Assembly (NCBI GenBank): GCA_012845835.1 | Contig: JABAKD010000018.1 | Coordinates: 5,883,862 to 5,947,861 of the forward strand | Length of the DNA: 64,000 nucleotides | Direction: 5' to 3' | Origin: Undaria pinnatifida | Taxonomy: Eukaryota > Sar > Phaeophyceae > Laminariales > Alariaceae | In this document: piece by piece, positions 19,532 to 30,146 of the stretch | How the letters are laid out: each line of letters starts with the position of its first letter | How positions within the stretch are numbered: position 1 is the first letter of the stretch | Position numbers and translations under genes: made by a program | The notes under the pieces: generated by a model | Database searches by the model: none | Told to the model about the DNA's origin: nothing | Seen by the model: only the letters and a program-made list of their open reading frames with translations

Positions 19532-19747
19532 TTGAAACTCGACTTTGAAAAGAAACGTATGCACGGGTCACGAAATAATTGCGATAGAGTTGGTATGCTT
19601 GATATCAACTGCGAAACAGATCATATCCAGTCTGATGCTGAATATGTGGTAAATAGTTTTCTTCCCAGCAAGAAACGGTCTGGTTGTACGATAGATTCTG
19701 GGGCCTCTCACCCGCTAGTGCACAACGAAAACAACTTATTATTCTGA
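19532..19747 (+). pseudogene. degenerate copia-type retrotransposon fragment (gag-pol, protease region)
   Basis: A 71-codon open stretch ends at TGA 19745-19747. Residues 54-60 read IDSGASH, followed by a short stretch and LLF. D-S-G-A-S/T-x-H is the aspartic-protease active-site signature of Ty1/copia Gag-Pol, which is normally followed by an LF or equivalent. In this family the protease is embedded in a polyprotein of over 1,000 residues, so this is a small relic. Upstream residues are charged and not diagnostic. No integrase, RT or RNase H motif was seen around it. The frame closes right after LLF, and 19750-19990 reads as unrelated sequence. Alternative: chance match of a short motif. Confidence 0.45.
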
Positions 19748-19993
19748 CCTGTTCCCAAGCACAAGGGCACGAGAAGCCATGATCCTGAGCTTCCTGGCGC
19801 GTGTGTTTTATTGTTTTTGTTGTTGAGGCGCACGTTTACATCATACCCGTACTGTACAGTGGGTAACCCGATGTAAGAGAGCCCAGGATAAGAGCGTTCG
19901 GGACTTGAAGAGCGGTCAAATCGGCATGTCCCGCTTATACGAAAAGCCATATGTTTTCCAACTACAGAAAAGAGCAATGAAATGTGTAGTCAC
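19748..19993. other. unclassified
   Basis: TTGTTTTTGTTGTTGAGG at 19810 and TACTGTACAGTGGG at 19850. No gene. Confidence 0.5.
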
Positions 19994-20070
19994 CACTCTG
20001 TCCGAAATTTCAAGCAACCTGTGGAATTTTATGTTGAAATGAGATGTTGCTTATGTTTCCGGACAGAGTG
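19994..20070. repeat. 77-bp foldback with 25-bp inverted arms
   Basis: CACTCTGTCCG (19994-20004) pairs perfectly with CGGACAGAGTG (20060-20070). The pairing continues with mismatches to CAAGCAAC / GTTGCTTA. The loop is about 27 nt. It could be a very small MITE or a hairpin RNA precursor. Confidence 0.65.
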
Positions 20071-20279
20071 ATAAGAGGGCTTGCTTCGGCTTGTCACGGG
20101 GCGCTCTTGAGTCGGGGCACCCACTGTATGGATGTACAGGGTGACGGCGGGTCAAGAAAGTCAATGACAGGTGGACCCTAGATTGTGCTGTCGCTAGAGG
20201 TACGCTACGAGTAGATAGAGTCAGTAGTCCCCTTTGACTGTTCGCTCAGAGGTGGTTATCGTGCACATGTATATTGGCA

Positions 20280-20525
20280 CGTTAAGCTGTGTGTTCTTCA
20301 CGTTAGACGGGTATCTCCACCCATCTCCACCCAGCACCACCACCTGTGTCCGTGCCGATGCCTCACACAGAGAGACAAGCTCTGTCGCCACAAAACTACG
20401 AGACGGAGATTCGCGTTGCAAATACAGTCAAGGTGGTTTGGCCATGCAATGCCCACCGCAGTGAGCACGCGCGGGCAAAAAAACCAAAAATTGTGCAAGC
20501 CAGCACACCAGACTATTTGCAGTCA
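20280..20525 (+). repeat. L-family repeat copy
   Basis: GTGTGTTCTTCACGTTAGAC, CTGTGTCCGTGCCGATGCCT and GGCCATGCAATGCCCACC match other L copies in order. Confidence 0.65.
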
Positions 20526-20689
20526 AGGAGTGGCACAACATATGTAGCGTACATGATGCCAAGTGCCTGGTGTAGTCTGCGGCAATGGTCTGAATAGCTT
20601 CCTTATTTGATTTCTGATTTCCCCCTGGCTGTTCTTCCTACTGGCTATGAGCAATCGAGGATTGTTGCAACCGTACATTATCGGACGTC

Positions 20690-20895
20690 ATTTTTTTTTT
20701 TTTTTTTCTGCTTCATCCCATTTATTATCCTTGCACTGCTCTCGCGCTCCCTTACAGCAGTAGTAGTAACTCGGATCCGGGGTAACATAGCGAGCCCTTC
20801 TCCCCCGTCCCCTCTATGGTACGTGCCTTCATTTTTAACACGAGAATAACTCAGCATTTTCTTGTCCATCGTCGCCTCGCGTCGAATTGTACCTA
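20690..20895 (-). repeat. Q-family repeat copy with T run
   Basis: T run 20691-20707, then CTGCTTCATCCCATTTATTA, ACTCGGATCCGGGGTAAC and GTGCCTTCATTTTTAACACG. Confidence 0.55.
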
Positions 20896-20954
20896 CCCAC
20901 GCTGCTAGGCGCTCTCAACAGCTGATCCCTTTTTTCTATCTATATTAGCATCTA

Positions 20955-21055
20955 CTCAAAACCCAACCCCCTTCCTGTCCTAATTCCAAGTAGCATGTCC
21001 CCAAAAACGGGTTTCCAGTTCTACAGGGCTTCAATCGAGTTCTACACGCGTTAAT
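20955..21055 (-). repeat. H-family copy
   Basis: AACCCCCTTCCTGTCCTAAT and AAAAACGGGTTTCCAGTT are the reverse complement of the family core. Confidence 0.6.
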
Positions 21056-21134
21056 CGTGACCGTCCATGAAGAGTTAGACGCGGTGACGTGTTCCCCTTC
21101 AGACGGGCTAGATGTCCGAAGAGAGCAGGCAGCA

Positions 21135-21375
21135 AAAACAATTGGCTAGGATAAAAATGCTGCAATTTTTTTTACGGGGTTCCACAAAGCTGCTAGGATA
21201 AGTGCTGCAGAAATTTTTGCGGTACGCGTGCTGCCAATGCTGCTAGGATAAATGCTGCAATTTCTTTTACGGGGTTCCACAAAGCTGCTAGGATAAGTGC
21301 TGCAGAAAAATTTGCGGTACGCGTGCTGCCAATGCTCTGCTAGGACAAATGCTGCAATTTCTTTTTTTGCAGCTG
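21135..21375 (+). repeat. about 100-bp tandem repeat, 2.5 copies
   Basis: GCTAGGATAAATGCTGCAAT, TTTACGGGGTTCCACAAAGC and GCGGTACGCGTGCTGCCAAT repeat at about 21143, 21242 and 21340. GCTAGGATAAGTGCTGCAG is an internal half-repeat. Confidence 0.9.
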
Positions 21376-21488
21376 CCACGACGGGTACTGTCCGTTGCAA
21401 AGCGGCCAGCCCGTTTTTTTATCTCACTCGTGAGTCCCAAAAAGGTTGGCGGTAATATGTTTATATCTCAATAACATACACCGTAAGA

Positions 21489-21733
21489 GTCGTTCTGCGG
21501 TAGCCGCCCCCAACTTTTCTTTAACGAAATCGCCGGTTTTGAAACCAGCTCCCGGCCGTACCTCCTGAAATACGGTGCCCCATTCCACCCTGACGTCATC
21601 GTTCGATAGTCCTTTGAAAACAACAAAGCATATGAAGACTTTTGTTTCATAGCGCCCTTCCTCGTGTCGAGCAGCCATGAAACGTTCGTCAAGAAAATCG
21701 CTAGTTTTGGGGGGGGCTATCGTAGAATCAGTC
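21489..21733 (+). mobile_element. T-family MITE with TIRs, copy 1
   Basis: The left terminus GTCGTTCTGCGGTAGCCGCC and the right terminus read in reverse (GACTGATTCTACGATAGCCC) are inverted repeats sharing TTCTRCGRTAGC plus a C/G run. The interior includes CGTTCGATAG and CCTGAAATACGGTGCCCC. Copies at 44432-44634 (reversed) and 46580-46834. 245 bp, no long ORF. Confidence 0.8.
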
Positions 21734-21836
21734 GTAACCGCTCAAGGAAAAATGTACACGGCATATGTTTTGGCCTATCGGGTATGTTGGAGGCCGGGAG
21801 AGAGCAAGCAGCAAAAATTGAATGGCTTCCGATCCG

Positions 21837-21923
21837 TTTTTTTTTTTTTTTTTTTTAATGCTCCGGCGGATGGAGAAAAACAAAGCCAAAGCTCGCCACG
21901 CATTCCACGTATCCGTTTTCACG
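21837..21923 (-). mobile_element. S2 retroposon, 5'-truncated
   Basis: T run of about 20, CTCCGGCGGATGGAGAAAAA, AAGCCAAAGCTCGCCACGCA. Only the 3' end is present. Confidence 0.7.
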
Positions 21924-22369
21924 ATTTCTTCCTTCTGATCGTGCCACAAGCAAACTTGTCACAAGGAGACGGTCAGTCAAGAGAAAAACACAGAAATCCA
22001 GCGGTGAACCGGTAAAAAAACAATCGTTCCACAACTAAAAACTAGTGGTTTGGCGTCAGTCAAGGTAAACTAGTGAAATATTGCCGTCTAGTCGGTCATG
22101 GGCCGATAGCGCCGCCCCCTGACTTCTTCGGCCTCAAGGGTGTATACACTTACGGCATAACGTAGTAGTGAAACATCTGTAACCGCCCGTGAATAGTTTG
22201 ACACGGCAAGACCCAATATGTAGTGGTACTCCGAGTGGGGGATGCGTGTTGGTCGGTGTTGGGAAGCGTGCTCATGGGTTCCAGTGTCTTTTTTGGTCTC
22301 TCCTCATGGCTCGCTGGATTGACTCAAAAGCTTATATATTATTTGCTATACATTGAAAAACTAAAAGAC
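21924..22369. other. unclassified
   Basis: GGTCAGTCAAG and GTCAGTCAAGG words, no gene. AATTGAATGGCTTCCGATCC just upstream (21817) belongs to a small repeat also seen near 23545 and 23720. Confidence 0.45.
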
Positions 22370-22460
22370 AGACAAAACAAGACAAGACAGAGTAAGGCAC
22401 GGTAGAGCGGGTAGGGCAGGTAAGAGCAGGTAGAGCAAGTAGGGCAGGTAGAGCAGGTGT
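22370..22460 (+). repeat. GGTAGAGCA minisatellite
   Basis: About nine imperfect copies of GGTAGAGCA or GGTAGGGCA, preceded by GACAAGACAGA. Confidence 0.85.
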
Positions 22461-22639
22461 TGAGACGAGGGGCGTCTTGCTTGTCCCATCATCGCCACCT
22501 ACATTACCGCCCATCTATGATGGCCTTGACGTTGAGTGTGACATCTAATATCACGTTATTTCACCTCAACCATGACGTGGTTTCATGTCGAATCTATACA
22601 AAAACTATCCTTCTACGGAGGGCACTCCATTACACAATA

Positions 22640-23110
22640 GGTGACGCGTGCTACAGTACGATATAGAGGTTGCACTTTTTGGGGATTTTCGTTTCTGAAT
22701 GACGCCTTAACCCAAATTTGTCGGAATGTTGGTTATTTTCTCCATCTGATTTTTTTCGACGTCTACGAAGCCATGGAATGGTTTGTTCCATCACAATGGT
22801 TGCACTTTTCTGTTTTGCTCCAAATCATTTTTTTTTCTTTTTTTTCTCGAGTCATAAGAGCTCCTCAAGCGAGGAGCCTCCGAAAAACGCCTCTTTATTT
22901 ACCTCTATCGTACAACAAGTGGCACGTGTTTATTAATAGTATAAGTTTTGGCCTTTGAGCCATCCCACGGTAGACTTGCAGCATCACCCGAAAAAAATGA
23001 CTTGGAAGGCGTTCGTTCGCACAACCCGACCGACCAAGCTTCCACGAGTATGCCTTCTTAGTCCTAAAAAACACGCTTCGTGTGTGTGTACTCGTGAAAT
23101 AACTTTATCA
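22640..23110 (+). repeat. C-family copy followed by D-family copy
   Basis: GACGCGTGCTACAGTACGAT, TTTCTGAATGACGCC and AACCCAAATTTGTCGG (22643-22735) are family C. GAGCTCCTCAAGCGAGGAGC, CCATCCCACGGTAG and TTGGAAGGCGTTCGTTCGCA (22858-23020) are family D, also at 26845, 27228 and 47318. Confidence 0.65.
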
Positions 23111-23116
23111 ATGAGT

Positions 23117-23483
23117 AACCGCTAGTTCCTCTCGTGGGGAGCTTGATCGGACAAACAGGTGAATTATTGGTTAATCCAACAACTGCAACCCTTACCGTGA
23201 GATGAGTCCTTTTTTAGCACCGCACTACTCCCGACATGGGCACAAAAAAACACTTAGGAGTTACTGTAGGATGTGATACGTTTAACAGCAACAACTCGAG
23301 AAATTTCTTGACTACAGTATGCAACCGCTAGTTCCTGACGTGGGGAGCTCGATCGGACAAACATGTGCATTATTAGTTAATCCAACAACTGCAACCCCTA
23401 CCGTGTGATGAGTCCTTTTTTAGCACCGCACTACTCCCAACATGGGCACAAAAAAACACTTAGGAGTTACTGTAGGATGCGAT
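23117..23483 (+). repeat. 161-bp direct duplication with 45-bp spacer
   Basis: AACCGCTAGTTCCT, CGGACAAACAKGTG, CCAACAACTGCAACCC, GATGAGTCCTTTTTTAGCAC and CACTTAGGAGTTACTGTAGG occur in order at 23117-23277 and 23323-23483 with few changes. Confidence 0.92.
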
Positions 23484-24049
23484 AAGGATTAATAGTTGGA
23501 AATAGGATACTTGTAGGTGTCCGAAGAGAGAACGTAGCAAGCAGTCGGCTTCCGAACCTAATTTTTTCCCCTCAGAAGCCCCCAAAAAGTTAATGATGTT
23601 CATGTATTTACAGGTAAATAGCACAGCCGCAGCTACCCATGAAAATTCTGACGAGGCAAGATGTTGGTCTACCGGGGAATAATGTATGTTAGAAGTCCAG
23701 AGAGAATGCAGCAAGCGTTTGGCTTCCGACCTGTTGTCACGAGCATATAGAGTTTAGCGGGCGTGTATCCTTGTAATCGTGTATGGCATGAAAACATTAT
23801 TGTTGTTTTATTGTATTTCCGACAACGTGCGTTGCGTAAATTCTTTCCAAAATAAAACGAACGCTCGCTGCCCTTTTCGGCGGTACGTAAAGCGAACGCA
23901 TGTTAAATTTGACGCAATATAGACCGATTACCATCGCTCCCACCCAAAAATATTTTCTCCTTCCCCTTCCTTGTGCGCTCTCTCGAGGGCGGGCCGATGC
24001 CTACCCTTTTTCATGCTCTTAGCCCCTTCGAGAGAAATGTAACACCCCC
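23484..24049. other. mostly unclassified
   Basis: GTCCGAAGAGAGAACGTAGC with GGCTTCCGAACC (23518-23560) and GTCCAGAGAGAATGCAGCAA with GGCTTCCGACC (23694-23735) are two copies of a small repeat. No gene. Confidence 0.5.
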
Positions 24050-24320
24050 ACAGGACCGACCGATAGGTATCATACCATTGTACCCGGTTTAAGAGCCGCA
24101 TCTTGGAAACCCTAGGTATCGGCTGAATGCCGCTCCCCTGCCACTAGGTAACGGCTGAGTGCCGTTCCCCTATGAAATCATATCACGAGCATGCAGCGGG
24201 GAGCTTCCGACAGCTTGACCCCGGCCTGTACTCTTATCCCGCTCGATAGATGTGGCGACCCAGTTGGGCCGGCCGAGAAATATCATACTGTTATAGCTTG
24301 TCTTGAGGGCCGTTCCCAAC
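24050..24320 (+). repeat. E-family repeat, copy 1
   Basis: GGTATCGGCTGAATGCCGCT, AGCGGGGAGCTTCCGACAGC, TCGATAGATGTGGCG and GGCCGGCCGAGAAATATCAT recur at 25070-25245, 25255-25470 and 25650-25735. Confidence 0.75.
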
Positions 24321-24423
24321 GAACACAAGAAGTTCAGGAATCGTGATATGAGAACGTGGCATTTTCACGAAACGTGATAATTGTCAGGAGTCGGACTTTA
24401 ATTCGTTTTGAGACTCGTTATGA

Positions 24424-24762
24424 GATTCGTTTTGAACTTTTCCATAAAAAAATGATTCGAGGATTCCTGACAAATAATATGTGACGTCATTTTTGTTGTT
24501 AAAAAATTGATGCGAGGATTTCTGACAAATATGATTTACGTCATTTTTGTTGTTGAAAGCATTGATGCGAGGATTCCTGACCAATATTACGTATAGTACG
24601 TCATTTTTGTTGTTGAAAACATTGATGCGAGGATTCCTGACAAATGTTATACGTCATTTTTGTTGTTGAAAAAATGATGCGAGGATTCCTGACCAATATT
24701 ACATACGTCATGCTTGTTGAAAAAATGATGCGAGGATTCCTGACAAATATTGTACGTCATTT

Positions 24763-24765
<3 letters not shown>
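24424..24765 (+). repeat. about 57-bp tandem repeat, six units
   Basis: GATGCGAGGATTCCTGACAA followed by TACGTCATTTTTGTTGTTGA is repeated from about 24452 to 24762. Confidence 0.93.
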
Positions 24766-24820
<55 letters not shown>

Positions 24821-24900
24821 GGTTGTTGTTGTTGTTGTTTTTGTTGTTTGTTGTTTGTTGTTGTTGTTGTTGTTGCTGTTGTTGCTGTTGTTGCTGTTGC

Positions 24901-24934
<34 letters not shown>

Positions 24935-24940
24935 GTTGTG
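24766..24940 (+). repeat. (TTG)n microsatellite
   Basis: Continuous GTT/TTG with GCT and TTTG interruptions, starting inside the last TTTTTGTTGTT of the 57-bp array. Confidence 0.98.
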
Positions 24941-25059
24941 AAAACGTGACTTTTCATTATTTCATAATGTCGTGAAGATCGTGACATCTTGTCAGGTTTG
25001 TCCGCTTGACTTTTTTCTTGCGTTCATTTTTTCGGAACGTGCCCCAACGGTTGAACAGT

Positions 25060-25470
25060 AGTGGAAAACTTAGGTAACGGCTGCATGCCGTATCCCTACC
25101 GCTAGAGGGCAGCGGGGAGCCCCCGACAGCTCGACCCCTACTGATCCTCTTGTCCTCCCTCGATAGATATGACAGTCTCCAGTAGAGCCGACCGGGGAAT
25201 ATCATGAGCTATTCTCCACTGGTTTTAAGGGATGAATCTTGGAAACGTTAGGTAACGACTGATTGGCTTTCCCTTGCCACTTGGTAACGACTGTATGTCG
25301 TTCCCCTTACTACGTCCATAGCACAGAAGGGAGCTTCCTTCCGACAGCTTGGCCCCCACTCGTACGTGATTCCCCTCGGTAGATACGGCAGCCCAGTAGG
25401 CCGACCGACGGATATCATCCTGTTGATGTCCGTGGCCTAAAGAGGTGAATGTTGGAGACATTAGGATAGG
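25060..25470 (+). repeat. E-family repeat, two adjacent copies
   Basis: GGTAACGGCTGCATGCCGTA, GCAGCGGGGAGCCCCCGACA, CTCGATAGATATGACAG and CCGACCGGGGAATATCATG (25073-25205), then a diverged second copy to about 25465. Confidence 0.75.
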
Positions 25471-25472
25471 GA

Positions 25473-25645
25473 CAGCTTACGCTATACCTACAATGGGACC
25501 CGAAGGGCGCGCCAGCTAGCGTTGGGCTGCGAAAGCAACTGAGTTAAATCGACACACGACGCGTATGAAAATACGTGGAAGTGTGGTGAGCTAAAGCTAT
25601 ATTTTTCCCCATCCGCCGGAGGATGAAAAAAAAAAAAAAAAAAAA
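25473..25645 (+). mobile_element. S2 A-tailed retroposon, full-length form
   Basis: Starts AGCTTACGCTATACCTACAA, has CGAAGGGCGCGCCAGCTAGC, GAGTTAAATCGACACACGAC and GTGTGGTGAGCTAAAGC, and ends CCGGAGGATG then about 20 A. It sits between E-family copies, so it probably inserted into that block. Whether it is a SINE or the 3' end of a LINE is not resolved. No clear pol III boxes. Confidence 0.75.
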
Positions 25646-25735
25646 TTAAGTAACGGCTGCATGCCGTTTCCCTGCATCTAGAGCGAAGCGGGGAGCTCCT
25701 GGCAGCTTAACCCCTACTCCGACTCTTGAGCACTC
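25646..25735 (+). repeat. E-family repeat, partial copy
   Basis: AAGTAACGGCTGCATGCCGT and GCGGGGAGCTCCTGGCAGCT continue the family directly after the S2 tail. Confidence 0.7.
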
Positions 25736-26779
25736 CGCGCATAGCTGCTACTGCTGTAGTACGGGTAGCTGCGACTCATCTTTTACGGCAAGCCAAGAAG
25801 ACCACGGAAGCTTTGGCCTTGTGATCACGTCGGCCGGGTGTTCGATCGCCCGCACCCTCCCTTCTAGTTGCGTGCGAATCTATCTTCAATTTTTTACCCT
25901 TTGGCTTCTGCACAAAATGTCCCACTTTATTTCCGAGTAATTTGTCTCCATGAACATGGAGGGGGCGTTTCTAAAGAGGGTAAGGCCTAGGCCGCGTCCA
26001 GGTTCTATCCCCAGGCCATGGGGTTGAGTCTTATCATTCCACGCCCCCCACCCCTGTCTCCCTGTTGCTAGCTGGTGACCCCTAAGCTGGAGCTTGAGGC
26101 GGGACACCCTCCGCGAAAACCACACCTGTCGTTTGGTGTCCAGTTTTTACTGCATCTAACGACGGTGGTGTCAACCCGCATGATCGAATCCTTAGAACAA
26201 CCAGAAAACATCTTGTCCCTCGATATAGTCGAAATAAGGTAGTTGGGCCGGCCAAGGGAGGGGGCACGGCGGGAACGTGGGGGCTTTCATGCGCTAGGTT
26301 TTCGACGCCATCGCAAGGCATCTGTAATCATCAACCGGATGTTGCTGAAGTGGCGGTCGATGTTGAAGCTGCACCTTTTTGTTGGAGTTGCTGTCGTCGA
26401 AATTGCTGCTGCTGCTGCTGCTGTTGAAGCTGTCGTTGTTTGTGTAGTGTTATGATGTGTATCGTTGTTGGTGCTGTTGTTGTACGCGATGGTATATTTG
26501 CCCTCCGATAACATCCAGCTCGAATCTTGATGCCCCATAGGATCCTTACCCATGGCTAAATGCCGAGCTCGGTACAGTGGCACAGTAGAGCGTTGCACGC
26601 CCCATTGGCGTCAAATATGTCAGTTGGCGACGGCTCCCCCCCCCGTTGACGGACAGCCGTCCAGGAATTCCCCCCACTAAAACTAACATTAAGAATAGAG
26701 AGAGGCGTTGGCGGGCCAAAACTGAGCCATCAGCCGACATCTTTGGTTGGTGTAGTGAAACGGGCATATATAGTGTGAG
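25736..26779. other. unclassified, about 1 kb
   Basis: No copy of the dispersed families and no convincing exon. CTG/GTT-rich at 26395-26440. Possible relatively unique sequence. Confidence 0.45.
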
Positions 26780-27520
26780 AAGGTTTTTCTGACCGAGTCC
26801 GCTCTTTTAGAGTGTTGGCGGATGAGTCATCGTAAGCTCTAGCTAGGGGGTGCATTAAAAGTTTCTGAGCTCTCGTAACGAACAGGAGGGGCTCAAAATA
26901 TATCTCACCCGAAGTACGATGGCTTCGAAGACAATCGTTCGCCCAACTGTTGTGCGGCAGTCCTGAAAACAAGACATGCCCGTAAAATTGTCTCACACCA
27001 ACCGAAGTAGTTGCGCGCTCGAGGAGCTCGTTCGGACAGGAACATTATTTCGTAGTTAATTGCAACCCCTACTCTGTGGAATGCCTCCAGGTATGTTGAT
27101 CTTTTTCGAGTGCTAGTAGTAGAAGTAGTAGTAGTAGTATCATCATCATATTATTATTATCATTATCAGTAGTAGTACAGTATAAGTATTAGTATTAGTA
27201 TTATTGATATTTTTATTTTTATTTTCGAGCCATCCCACGGTAGGGGTGGGGTGCATCAGCAAACTCCCTGAGCTCTTCACACGAGGAGCTCAATATCTCA
27301 CTTGAAAAATGATTTGGAAGGGATTCGTTCGCACTACCTGACCGACCACAAGCTTCTACGAATGCCTTCAGTAGTTCTGCAAGAAGAAAAAAATGTGCAC
27401 TCGAGTGAAATTACTTCATTAACCGGCAGTTTCCTCACAACATGAGGAGCTCAATCACCCACAGGGCCGTTTTTGGCCCGAAAAAACTGCAGCCCCTGCC
27501 GTGGGATGACTCCACTTTAA
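26780..27520 (+). repeat. D-family copies around an AGT/ATT microsatellite
   Basis: Inverted D pieces at about 26840-27000 (CGAACAGGAGGGGCTC, CGAAGACAATCGTTCGCCCA). An AGT/ATT microsatellite at about 27112-27215. A plus-strand D copy follows (CGAGCCATCCCACGGTAGGG, ATGATTTGGAAGGGATTCGT, CGACCACAAGCTTC, GTGGGATGACTCC). Confidence 0.65.
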
Positions 27521-27556
27521 AATTAAGTAAATCAAGCTCCTAGTTGGCAGGGTTGG

Positions 27557-27930
27557 AGGCGCGTGCTACGATCAGAGATACCTGGTAGCGCTTTTTCGTG
27601 TGAAATGACTTATCTTTTTGAGGGGGGGAATTACGGGGCCCTTTTTTTTTGTTTCTTTGTTTTGTACATGATTCTCGTTGTGCACACTAGTAGCTAGGCC
27701 ATGGGGATTTCATTTTTTGGTCCCGGTGGCAGTTTTGTTTTTCCCCACGCCAGTTTTTTTTTTCTCTGGGAGAGGTCTTAACGCCTTCATCACTGGAAAC
27801 CCTTTTTGGAGAAAGTTTAACTTAAATTTAGTATAGGGAGGGGTTTGGGGGCTCTAGAGCTCCTCAAGTAAGGAACCTTGAAGAAAAAAAAAGGTGGTGC
27901 GCCTCTCTATCGCAGCACGAGTCTGGACAT
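27557..27930 (+). repeat. C-family and H-family copies
   Basis: GCGCGTGCTACGATCAGAG and TAGGCCATGGGGATTTCA (27560-27715) are family C. ACTGGAAACCCTTTTTGGAG and TTTAGTATAGGGAGGGGTTT (27800-27860) are family H. GGTGGTGCGCCTCTCTATCG (27892) is another C end. Confidence 0.65.
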
Positions 27931-28115
27931 TGACGTGCTCTGATTTTTTATTTTCCTCTTGTTCTGTATGCCATAGACGCTTGGGTCGGGCCGAGGTGTG
28001 TCGGTATGTATCACATCGCGAATGCTGAACCCTTCTCGGAATTAAAAATGAAAGCGTCTTTCCGTAATGGAGGGAGGGAGGAGTGCCTGTTTTGTGACCC
28101 CGGATGCGAGTTACC

Positions 28116-28320
28116 GGTGCTTTTTGACGGGTCATGACCCGGCCCATGGGGCGGGTCAAGAGGCAATCAAAAATTGGTTGGTCGAGTCGGGTCGGGCCAG
28201 GAGGTGTTGGAAATCTTTCGAGACGGGTCGGGTCGGGTCGGGCCGGTTCGGGTCGGGCCGGTTCGGGTCGGGCCGGTTCGGGTCAGGAGGTTGTCAAATG
28301 TCACGGGTCGTTCTGGCAAC
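28116..28320 (-). mobile_element. F-family element, copy 3
   Basis: GCTTTTTGACGGGTCATGAC with GGGTCATGACCC at 28129-28140, then GGTCGGGTCGGGCCGGTTCG tandem words to about 28285 and TGTCACGGGTCG at the far end. Confidence 0.6.
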
Positions 28321-28699
28321 CTGGAGGAACAATTCAAACATGTACTATTACGGAGGAAGATAGTAAATAGGACCCAATCTTGTTAGTAAAAATATACTCC
28401 GGAGTATGAATATATAGGTTTTTGTGTCCACCGTAGGTCCTATTTACTAGGGTCCCCCGTAATATGAATCGATGGGAGCCCCGGAAGAACCATGGAAAAA
28501 AAAAAGAACGGCATGCAATCAGTAAAAGCGCTCCGCTCGTAGTTGGAAGAAGTCATGAAGTGACAATTCACGTGGAGGCTGAAGCAGGTGGTGGAACTTT
28601 TTTTCGCCGACATAAGAGCTAAAGTGAACACATGTAAGGAGAGGAAATAGTAGCTAAAATGGGAAGATGTGGGGAAAGGAAATGGCGACAAGGTTGGCA
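28321..28699. other. unclassified
   Basis: AGTAAATAGGACC / GGTCCTATTTACT (about 28362 and 28434) are inverted 13-mers about 60 nt apart. No gene. Confidence 0.5.
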
Positions 28700-28800
28700 G
28701 AAGGTGATAGATACTACTGCTTTATGGAAGGATTTTCGATCCACATCGGAACAGCATCTACGCTGTAGTGGCGGAGGGCAAATAATTATAATATGAAAAT
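28700..28800 (+). repeat. G-family copy
   Basis: CTGCTTTATGGAAGGATTTT, CACATCGGAACAGC and CTACGCTGTAGTGGCGGAGG. Confidence 0.7.
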
Positions 28801-29509
28801 ATGAATGAAGTGCGAGGTACCTGGTACATACTGCTCTACGCGAGAGCAATCTAGTTTTCATCTTGTATCATGGCGTTTGGGGCGTCTTGTCGGCAGCTGA
28901 CCTAGCCCTTCTATTTGTTCTACCAAGACTATTAATAGTCCAACTAATTTGGGTAATCCCCCAAAAATGTAGATACAATTTCGGGTGTTTATTTTGTACT
29001 ATGCTACTGACTCTTCGATAAGAAAACCCGAGTTCTTGGTTTTAGTCTAGATTTCTTAGTTTTGAAAGGGCGTGTCCCACACCAATTTAAGTGTAAAAAC
29101 TGTCGAGTGCTTATTTCCACGCATTGTATAGGCTTGAGTTTCTGGTGGAGCTCTTTTTGACGGGAGGGCTGGCAGTGTACCTCACCTTTAAAATGTATCC
29201 AACACCAACTGGAAGTAGGTATTCGCACAGTTCAAACGGGGCTATATGCTGTAGCCCTTGTACCTGCACCATGTGCCGGAGGCTACGAGGAAAGACTTCA
29301 TTTAAAATGTTTTACTAAATTATAGTTGTTCTAAATGTGTCGGAGCTGTGAGTTCGACAGATTTAGGGTCGACTCTCATCTTTGCAAGCTGCGTGATAAA
29401 GCTTTTTTTATGTGTTTGCCGTGCGACGATAGATGCAGCGCTCGAGTGTCAATCACAAAGCAGACGAAGACGTTATTTCCCAAGCTCATCTCGGAGTAGC
29501 GGTACCCGA
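28801..29509. other. mostly unclassified; R1-like end at about 29340
   Basis: TACCTGGTA at 28818-28826. GAGCTGTGAGTTCGACAGAT with TCATCTTTGCAAGCTGCGTG at 29344-29393 is an R1 subtype. The remainder shows no recognised gene. Confidence 0.5.
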
Positions 29510-29720
29510 AGGTAGTTTTGTCGACGTGGGTGCAGCGTGACCCTTCTACGTTGATCCAACTCTAGCACGGACTCCTGTTGATAATAGCTTTGCTCGAAAA
29601 GTTTGTCGACATGGGTGCAGTGTGACACTTGCAAGCTGATCCGACTCTAATGGACTCGTTTGATGGTAGTGTTGCTCGAAAAGTTTGTCAACGCGGGGGG
29701 TGCAGTTAATTGTGTCGTTG
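29510..29720 (+). repeat. about 90-bp tandem repeat, 2.5 copies
   Basis: AGTTTTGTCGACGTGGGTGC, GTGTGACACTTGCAAGCTGA-type and TTGCTCGAAAAGTTTGTCGA words recur at about 29512, 29600 and 29680. Confidence 0.85.
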
Positions 29721-30040
29721 GATAACCCAACCCCGTAAAAAAAAAGCGCCTGTACGAAGTAATGTCACTCGAAATAGTTTGCCAGCATCTATAGGCGCAA
29801 TCGTTCGGGGTTGAGGAGGCAACGTACGTCGGAATTCACCCATTTTTTTATGTAGTGCGCACATGCCGCTGAAGCCAGTAGACCGGCCTTGCCCGGCGGC
29901 GGTGGTGGCCTTCCACCGCAACCAACCCTCTGCGAAGGCTTTTATCCTACATTCGATTTCCCCTGCTGGACCAGTATCGAGGGCTTTTTCCGTCTTTCGG
30001 GCGCGCTGCCGAGCAAAAAATCGCTGACGTTGGTTCGTGG
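29721..30040. other. unclassified
   Basis: No recognised feature. Confidence 0.5.
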
Positions 30041-30041
30041 C

Positions 30042-30043
30042 AG

Positions 30044-30083
<40 letters not shown>

Positions 30084-30108
30084 CGTTGTTTTTGTTGTTG
30101 TTTTTTCG

Positions 30109-30146
<38 letters not shown>

